Of a stretch of 64,000 nt of DNA, positions 57,503-64,000 are shown in pieces. Made by a program: the position numbers and the translations under genes. The stretch's first letter is position 1, and every line of letters starts with the position of its first letter. The notes beneath the pieces are model-generated. The model saw only the letters and a program-made list of their open reading frames with translations, did no database searches and was not told the origin of the DNA. The stretch spans positions 227,671,152 through 227,735,151 of the forward strand of contig CM060981.1 in assembly GCA_030765065.1 (NCBI GenBank). Direction: 5' to 3'. The stretch is from Deroplatys truncata (taxonomy: Eukaryota; Arthropoda; Insecta; Mantodea; Mantidae).

Positions 57503-58766
57503 TACGAGGAGTGATCAGAAACTAAATGCAATGAAACGTGTACATTTTATTTCATACAACCAATACAACCAACTATAGCAGTACTTACTTTAGGTTATTT
57601 TTCGTCAGTCTCCATATCAGTTTTGGCACTTGTCGCTCCATGGGATGAGTCTGAATAATCCCTACTGGTAAAAATCATGTTTTTCCGTGTTATCGCGAAG
57701 TATTTCCCCTCCGCGTTTGAAGCTAAATCATCAGCCTCCTAGGTGCTCCAAGTGAGGAGAAAGGTGAAAGTTGCTTGGAACGAGGCCTGGACTGTGGGAA
57801 GGGTGGTCGATGTTATCCACTCTGCTTCAAATTCTTTTGGGTCTTCTGGGCTGTATGAGGTCGCGTGTTGTCGTGAAGGAAAATGACGCACTTGGTGGAA
57901 GTCTGGCCGTTTCCTCCTGATTGCTTCATACAACCGTGTCAAGGTCTCCCAATATCGGTCTTTCCAAAAACTCCACCAATATGATGCCCGCGCTGTCCCA
58001 AAACACTGTGACCATTACAATGATGGCCATTCCTGGTAGATAGCGTCACCTTAAACGTCTTTGTCTTTGGAAAAGAGGGGTGTTTCCACTCCATTGATGA
58101 CCCCTTACTGTTGGGGATGTAGTGGTGGGTCCATGTTTCGTCACCCAAGGCAATGTGGTAAAGAAAACTTTTCCCTTCCGTGGAGAACCGTTGCAAAAGT
58201 TGCAGACCTGCCCCATACACTTCTCCTTGTGTTGGATGGATAGATTTTGTGGAACCCATCGGGAACAAACTTTCCGGTACTGCAGAATATCGTGAACAAA
58301 GTGACGAACGCATCCGAACGAAATTCCTAATTATTCCAACATATGCCGTAATGTGATACTCCTGTTGTCTTGAATCAGCTCCCCCACGCGAACTGTGTTC
58401 AAATCTGTCGATGCCATGCTAGGTCGGCCACTGCGATCCTCGTCGGTGACGTTTTCTCTGCGGACGCAAACTTTCGACACCATTCTACGACATGCTGACG
58501 AGACATTGCAGTCCCTCGGTAAATTTCTACCAGCTGCCGGTGCTGTTTCACCCATAGAAATCGAATAACGGAGCGAATTTCTTCGCGAGACCAGTTTTCG
58601 CCACTTGTGTTTACCTACAACTAGTGGTAGATGGTGGGTGGCTGAAACTCTGCACAGTTGCTAACAGCAGGAATTAGGATTACCACACACTACTTATTTC
58701 TCTATAACGGATGGAACTTCAGGAATATCGACCTTGTAACCCTTAGTTTCTGATCGCCCGTCGTGT
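57503..58766 (-). mobile_element. mariner-type element
   Basis: The left end, after TA (57503-57504), is CGAGGAGTGATCAGAAACTA. The right end reads TTAGTTTCTGATCGCCCGTCG to 58764. These are inverted repeats of ~20 bp with few mismatches. The right flank is TG instead of TA. 1260 bp. Confidence 0.85.
57590..58600 (-). pseudogene. mariner-type transposase pseudogene
   Basis: Minus-strand reading: NWSREEIRSVIRFLWVKQHR (about 58597-58538), VTDEDRSGRPSMASTDLNTV and ELIQDNRSITLRHMLE (58450-58331; the linker between the helix-turn-helix domains and the second DNA-binding part), QRFSTEGKSFLYHI, ALGDETWTHHYIPNSKG (first catalytic D, about 58140), VFGKTDI (about 57960), then TRLYEAIRRKRPDFHQVRHF (57940-57880). 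The second and third catalytic blocks are shifted out of frame or lost near 57860-57720, where about 60 residues fewer than usual can be accounted for. The stop lies close to the left TIR. Confidence 0.78.
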
Positions 58767-59090
58767 TTGGGGAGAGTATTAAAGGTTTGCCGTAAGAGCG
58801 AAAACGAAAGTTTGATGTTCTATCGATAGCGCTAAACGTATTGCGACCTAGTGCAAAGAGCATGGAAGTCAGAGTGCGAAAACGGGCAACTGGGTAACTG
58901 AGATAGATATTCATGGGATTCTAGCCAGATGGATAATGTGTGCACTTTTCTCCGTCCCATAAATGGAAATCATAACGTTGAGTTAAGAGATTAATTCACA
59001 TGAAAAAATTTCAGCGTGTTGCTTATAAAATGTAAAAAATACTATAAACATACTATGTAAACGTTTGGTTAGTTAGTCTTCTCTCAGGAT
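58767..59090. other. Unassigned stretch
   Basis: No recognised feature. Confidence 0.5.
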
Positions 59091-59109
59091 TAGTAATTTC
59101 CTGATCAGG

Positions 59110-59560
59110 CCAACAATAAGAACTGATGATCAGTTTTGCATGTGTGTTATTTATTGCTGAGTTTGAATGTGTATTTGTAAACCGCCTACATGGACATAAC
59201 TGCAATATTTTAGAAAGTCTGTCAAGGTGTTTCTTTCCATTGTGAACATCAGTGGTCCTAGCACTGATCCTTAAGGGACTCCGGCTTTAGTTTCACATTA
59301 TGACTTATGATAAGATCCGGCTAAACCAATAACACGTTGTCTTAAATCAAATCTAAACCACTAAACGACGACTCATTATAAATTATTTAGTCCTAAACAT
59401 GGTTAAGCCAGCCCACAGAGTGGAATTTTTTACTAAATAGAACAAAATTAGTACAGTCAGTTTGACGAGCCTCGTGCACTTCCTTAGTAACTTGCTATTT
59501 CGCAATATTATTGGTTTGACCTGTTCTGAATGTCGGATGTTGCCCACTTAATAAATTGTA
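59110..59560 (-). pseudogene. Jockey/CR1-type LINE reverse transcriptase fragment
   Basis: Minus-strand reading: FRTGQTNNIAK (about 59540-59510, equivalent to SGFR.G.ST..AL), VLFSKKFHSVGWLNH (about 59450-59400, equivalent to DFSKAFDSVNH), WFRFDLRQRVIGLAGSYHKS (about 59355-59295), GVP-GSVLGPLMF (about 59282-59245, a stop replacing the usual Q) and KYCSYVHVGGLQIHIQTQQ (about 59210-59155). The last block corresponds to Y..YADDLQI, with the catalytic ADD changed to VGG. The block order and spacing are those of a CR1/Jockey polymerase palm. Only RT motifs from fingers to palm are preserved. Confidence 0.72.
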
Positions 59561-60122
59561 CTTAAGTAGTCTGTGAGTTGGTTATGAATAACTTGTTTCA
59601 GTGTTTTGGTAGGGTGAGGAGGATGCTAGTAGGTTGGAAATCGTTTGGGGAGAGTGGTGTTTTTGTTATAGATAGAAGTTATAAACCCAAGCAGTCTTCT
59701 TTTATGTTAAATGTAGAAGGTATCATCGATTCAAAAATTGTACATAATTATATCTTTGAGCTTTATTGGGGTCTGTAAGTGTATATGAGAAAACTGAATT
59801 TTATCTGGCTTAGTATATACTTGGTTTTGAAATTCACAGCCTTTGCCTTGCCTGTTGTGTTTGTGAAGCGTCCATTAAGAATTTTGAAGAGATATCAGAT
59901 AGAAATGAAGTGATGTTAAATTGTTAGAGCGCAATAAATCAAAATAGTGACCAGGCGTTGGATATTAGCAGCTCGACAAGAGCGTTATCAAAATCTAATG
60001 ACAGTGTAGGCCGTTCACACTGTGTGTTCAAATGGGAACTATGTGGAAATCGCACAGCAATTTGTCAAGATTCAGTTTCACAAGTAGTTTAGACAACGCA
60101 ACAGTAACCTAACATTACCTGA
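59561..60122. other. Unassigned stretch
   Basis: No recognised feature. Confidence 0.5.
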
Positions 60123-60257
60123 AAGGTTGGAAAGATAGAATCAGATGACTGAAAAATGCAATGCCATAGTCGGGATTTGAACGACGAATCTCCCGTGGTT
60201 CAAATCCCGGCTATGGCATTGAATTTTTCAGTCATCTGATTCTACCTTTCCAACCTT
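60123..60257. repeat. Long hairpin from an inverted SINE duplication
   Basis: The arms 60123-60182 and 60198-60257 are 60 nt each with about three mismatches, and the loop is 15 nt. The right arm begins GGTTCAAATCCCGGC, a box B-type tRNA motif, and matches the SINE at 48986-49262. The right arm continues into the normal SINE tail (AGAACAATTAATTCC) to about 60300. Confidence 0.85.
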
Positions 60258-60300
60258 GTCCAACACACGGCTTGTGTGAAAGAACAATTAATTCCATTAC

Positions 60301-60718
60301 CTGAAAGTATTGAAACACCATGAAAGACGATTTGTGAATTGTAAAGAACACATGGTTGGTAAGCTGATCTCATCAAAACTAGTAGCGAGTGGCTCATCAG
60401 CTGTACAACTACAGTGCTTTTCCTTCACACTGTGGTCACCATACGGTGGCTCTCGCCCCGGGCGCCGCATCTCGGGCTCCTGCCGAAACAGTTATAATAT
60501 CCTCATAAGCGCCTCAGGTTCTCATATTTACACAAATCTCATATGTGATAATTAGGGCTGCGCCACTGGAGTCGTTACGTTCGTTTATAGGCGCTGTGTA
60601 GTCGACTGTTTACAACGAAAGGGTTACCTGTACAGCTGAGTCAAGTGTATCGCCGTACAGTGTTCACATAGACGAAATGCCATAGAAAAGGGTACGAAAA
60701 TCCATAACGTTGCAAAAC
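60301..60718. other. Unassigned, locally GC-rich stretch
   Basis: CpG-rich at about 60430-60490 and 60545-60660. No product is recognised. Confidence 0.45.
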
Positions 60719-60956
60719 TACTGTCCATTCCAAACCAGAGTACCTCTCACTGTAAACAAACTCTTTGTATTATCTGCGCGAAAATATTTCGCAATCCCCG
60801 CACCTAATGGCTGCTTGCTCTCCTCCCATGTGCTTATTGAACAGTATTTAAAAATATAAAAATGGCGCACTGCGTGAGAATCATAGCTCAAAATGCAACC
60901 TGAGGTAACAATCAATTTTATAAGTATGCGGCAATGAGCATTTTACTTAAGTTAAT

Positions 60957-61338
60957 CACAATCTTCGGGCAAAAGTGCAACACCCAAATCCGAATCCGCC
61001 GAAGATGACTCAGCTGACATATCGGAATCAGAACTACTCTCCAAAATAATGACAAGTTTATCCACAATTCACAGCACTGTCGCACACAAAACAAGTTCCC
61101 ACATTTGGTTCTCCTCTCTTGTCTGTTTATATTCCGTGCGTGCTTTGATTACACCTCTCGTTAAAACGCCTGTAAAATCGGATATTAGTTTCGTAATATG
61201 CACTAATGCAACTGTCGGGTATTTTTCTAATAGTGAGTTGAATATATGAATTACTGTGTGTCTTTCGACACTTTTTAACTGTTTCCCTGTTTTGTGTTTG
61301 AACAGTTTATTCGCACTACTCGCACTTTCTTCTGCCAT
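60957..61338 (-). pseudogene. Internally deleted transposase-like frame (N-terminus joined to acidic C-terminus)
   Basis: Minus strand, ATG at 61338-61336: 89 codons from MAEESASSANKLFKHKTGKQ through SVERHTVIHIFNSLLEKYP and ISDFTGVLTRGVIKARTEYK, then a TGA at 61069-61071. The same frame continues after it as IVDKLVIILESSSDSDMSAE and a serine/aspartate-rich tail ending PEDCD with TAA near 60957. The first part looks like the helix-turn-helix start of arthropod IS630/Tc1-related transposases, and the acidic tail like their C-terminus. The entire DDE core is absent. It lies inside the TA-flanked element, so it is best seen as a deletion derivative that may still be cross-mobilised. Confidence 0.5.
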
Positions 61339-62225
61339 GTGAACTCAAATACCAACTGACTAAATCACAAGATATGACCTGAGCTGAGCATACGTGTGCT
61401 AGCGTATTACGAAGGACTGTTCGCTTATCATATATCCTGTGTTACGCAAATTGTTTATTCGGTACTCAGATAGCACCTCTGGGAATTCATTGCTGCATTT
61501 CTCGTATATGCAAGAGAGTGGCAGTTAAGCAAACAGTTGGTATTAACAAGCAAGGTGCTCTCGGCGTTAGCGCAGTAGCAGACGAAAATCATATTTTGTA
61601 ATCTGTTAACAGTTAGTATACCAGGTGAGTCAACTGCCCCTATTTATTTTTGAATTTATGCAACGTGCTAAACAACATATGTGACTTAAGCCTTTCTTGA
61701 GTTTCTTCTAAAGGCTGATTTGCATGACACTTTATACAATAGAGATAGATAAGTGTTTTACAGGACAAAATGCTATCGCCATGTATGTCGATGCCAAAAA
61801 CATCCCACCTTGACACTCAGAGCTTCAGTGGCACATTTAGCTGATTTTACAAACTTTTATTCTTTAGCATACATTGATACACAGCTTTCAAAACGCCCCT
61901 GAAGGAACAACTTAACACATGCATCGGTTCACAAAACTATTTGAAAACAAAATGGAAGATCTAGCAGTGCGACCAACTGCATTTAAGCCGTCAGCCAACA
62001 AAGGTCCGTTGTACAGTTTTGTCAAAAAATGCTAAGCATTAGGTAGATAATTTCTCTTGTCATGAACTATGGCATATTTCAGTTCATACAGTAATTGAAA
62101 TGGCTAATGCAGTTCGTTTCTTTGAGCTAAAGTTACCAAAATGGCCTAATCGCTGTATGAAGTTGCAAAAAGCATGTAAAGATTTGAGGTGGGGTTGAGT
62201 TTTGCTATTATTAATTCGTATAGGA

Positions 62226-62312
62226 ACCCCAACTTGCAACTTGGCATTGGCCGCATGGTATTATCATAGTTGCTTTACCACTGTGCCGCTTTTGTGCAGG
62301 TTCAAATCCGTC
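62226..62312 (+). repeat. tRNA-like segment inside the nested element
   Basis: TTGGCCGCATGGTATTATCA and GTGCAGGTTCAAATCCGTC resemble box A and box B about 45 bp apart. Confidence 0.4.
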
Positions 62313-62924
62313 GTGTTCAGTTCAAAAATGTTATTACCTTTTGTTTTATCTCTTTTGGCCTATAATGAGATATTATGACACAAAGAACATTTTGATAACA
62401 TTATAAGTGTGCACAAAATAGAATAATCACCATGTCTTTTCTACCGTAAAGAACAAGAACCGCAAAGCCCAAATCAATTCCGGGCACTCATACGTGAAGA
62501 ATGCAGGCATGTTACAACATGCAAGAAGGTCTTTCCGGCAACGTATATAAATGTGCATTGATGGAGGGGTTGTCATTTTGAACATTTACTTCGTTGATGA
62601 AATTCACGCTCTTTAACAATTTATTATTCTGTTTACCATGAACTTAGCACATTTACAAATTCTTTGTCAGTAGAAGAAGTGAAACATAAGGTTTAAACAT
62701 AAAACAAAAGCTGTTAAATTTAATATCGTCGATATGTGCCCAAAAGAATAAAAACTAACAGATTATTATCGTAAGCATGCTACACAATTATCTAATTGTA
62801 ATTCTTGTGTCTTTGGCTCGCAGGAGAGCCAATAACAAAAATAAATAGGTTAGTATACTAAAATACAGAAAATAAACGCAAGGAGAAAGAAAAAAATAAC
62901 CAAAACAATTTAGTGTTTATATTA

Positions 62925-63003
62925 GATTCGAACTTCCGAAGCCAACCGTTGCTTTACCACATCCCGGCAGCTAATCCACTCGGCCAGAACGCACGGTCGT
63001 CTC
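62925..63003 (-). repeat. tRNA-like segment inside the nested element
   Basis: On the minus strand, TGGCCGAGTGGATTAGCTGC (box A, resembling Leu/Ser tRNAs) and GGAAGTTCGAATCTAA (box B) lie about 45 bp apart. No clean acceptor stem. Confidence 0.5.
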
Positions 63004-63448
63004 CCACTCTTCGGGAAAACATATCTCTATCTCCTTGCAAGCATTATATGCATGATAAGCCGTCTTTTTGAAGCCTTTCGCGGCTCCTTGGTTCATTCAG
63101 GCCTTTAATCCTTAATGGTGGTTTTGTATAGTATCGAATAGGACAGCGGTATAATAACAGTTTGTTTGATAAAAGGGTCAATGTTTTCACATTAGTCTAT
63201 AAAATGCGGGTTGCATAGATACGAATACCTAGGGGCAGCTGACTCACCTGGTATATCCAATGATTTCTTATGATAACCATAATTAAATATGCAATTGTAT
63301 ACCTTTCCTGCCCTAATATTTCATGATACCAATACATTTATTAACGAACTGTTTAAGTTGGCGTACGAGTGTGTTCTTGGGTTCGTGACAAGCAGAAGTA
63401 CGCGATTGTGTTAACATCAGAGGGAACTCTAATTTGGAATGGACAGTA

Positions 63449-64000
63449 TATTTTGGAATATGAGGAAACAGCCGTATATTTTATAAATAATATTGCAGAA
63501 ATAAAGTACATGTTCGCCAGACATGCGTAATTCTTTTGGTATAGACTCTAACGCCCGGACTCAATGTCAGCCCTTATTGCTACATCCTTACCTTCCTATT
63601 CTATATGCTTTCCTCCATGTCGCTGCCCTAGTGATAATGTGTAGACGCCTTATGATAACATGTGTTGGAAATATTGTCCTTCTCTATCCGCATATTTCTG
63701 GCATCTTTCCTGGAAATTTGCATTCATACTCGAGAGCTCAGTTTCCGAAATTGAGTGAAATTCTCGCTCATTTTCGTTTAGTTTTTTGAATGTATGGGGT
63801 TTCTTGCATACGTCTTATTTTTCAAGATCCCATAGATAAAAAATCACGCAGTTAAATCACAGGATCGTAACGGCCATAATTCTTTATTAATCAATATATT
63901 TTCAAAGTTTTCCGGAATTAAATTTAATGACTAATCGGGTGTATGCACGAAATAAAAGTCCTGCTGGAAAAATTCAGACTGGCATTCAACAGCGATCAGC
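63449..64000. other. Unassigned stretch to window end
   Basis: An 88-codon plus frame (63523-63789) has no recognisable domain. Confidence 0.45.

Larger units (their letters stand above)
61617..63255. mobile_element. Nested 1.63-kb TIR element with TATA/TA duplication
   Basis: The left CCAGGTGAGTCAACTGCCCC and the complement of the right CCAGGTGAGTCAGCTGCCCC agree at 19 of the first 20 positions, with weaker pairing to ATGCAAC ~43 bp in. The left flank ends TATA and the right flank starts TATA. No transposase is seen inside, so it is non-autonomous. It interrupts the element 60721-63446. Confidence 0.75.
60719..63448 (-). mobile_element. TA-flanked TIR element containing another element
   Basis: TA at 60719-60720 and 63447-63448. 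The left CTGTCCATTCCAAACCAGAG and the complement of the right CTGTCCATTCCAAATTAGAG are inverted repeats; with small gaps they extend ~27 bp. Without the nested 61621-63251 element it is about 1.1 kb. It carries a shortened coding region on the minus strand. TA duplication places it in the IS630/Tc1/mariner supergroup or a similar one. Confidence 0.75.

Noticed and set aside
62226..63003. Functional tRNA genes
   Set aside because: Box A and box B-like words exist at two places, but no complete cloverleaf with paired acceptor stem can be drawn, and both lie inside a transposon.

Overview
The window is eukaryotic, AT-rich, intergenic DNA that is almost entirely transposon remains. There are no operons, ribosome binding sites or long intact reading frames. 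The mix of Tc1/mariner, piggyBac, Mutator-like, Jockey/CR1-type LINE and Ty3/gypsy relics, tRNA-derived SINEs and many copies of one ~1 kb repeat points to an insect. A large hemimetabolous genome such as a cockroach or termite is my guess, not something the sequence proves. I found no convincing intact host protein-coding gene.

Layout. 1-5.5 kb: a Mutator-like transposase fragment (+), a solo-LTR-like repeat, ~1 kb repeat copies, and a second Mutator-like relic (-) whose upstream side carries a tandem duplication and a perfect 29-bp hairpin. 5.8-9.0 kb: more ~1 kb repeats and a small TIR element. 9.03-12.43 kb: a complete but dead piggyBac element with TTAA on both sides, itself invaded by a ~1 kb repeat and a SINE. 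13.1-15.8 kb: a DD41D mariner-type relic abutting a Tc1-like relic. 17.2-21.5 kb: ~1 kb repeat, LINE reverse transcriptase remnant, (TA)n, Tc1-like relic. 23.4-28.3 kb: a pile of five ~1 kb repeat copies. 29.3-30.6 kb: second DD41D copy. 30.8-35 kb: ~1 kb repeat, gypsy pol split by a mariner, and a solo LTR. 35.6-42 kb: ~1 kb repeats, a Tc1-like relic and an internally deleted mariner. 43-49.3 kb: SINEs and a long minus-strand pseudogene of an uncharacterised transposon-associated protein, split by an LTR and a ~1 kb repeat. 50.2-52.4 kb: a mariner split by a solo LTR. 52.7-60 kb: LINE fragments, a TIR element, a compact minus-strand heat-shock-like promoter, and a mariner. 60.1-63.5 kb: a 60-bp-arm hairpin and a TA-flanked element nested around a second TIR element.

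The elements interact by nesting, which gives relative insertion ages. Most visible coding capacity is decayed transposase or polymerase. The most unusual items are: (1) a high-copy ~1 kb family with T-rich ends, asymmetric inverted repeats, a 3' hairpin and an internal microsatellite, which looks Helentron-like; (2) the nested pair at 60721-63446; (3) the heat-shock-like promoter without a visible gene at 56.2-56.5 kb; and (4) two DD41D copies that share the same nonsense codon.
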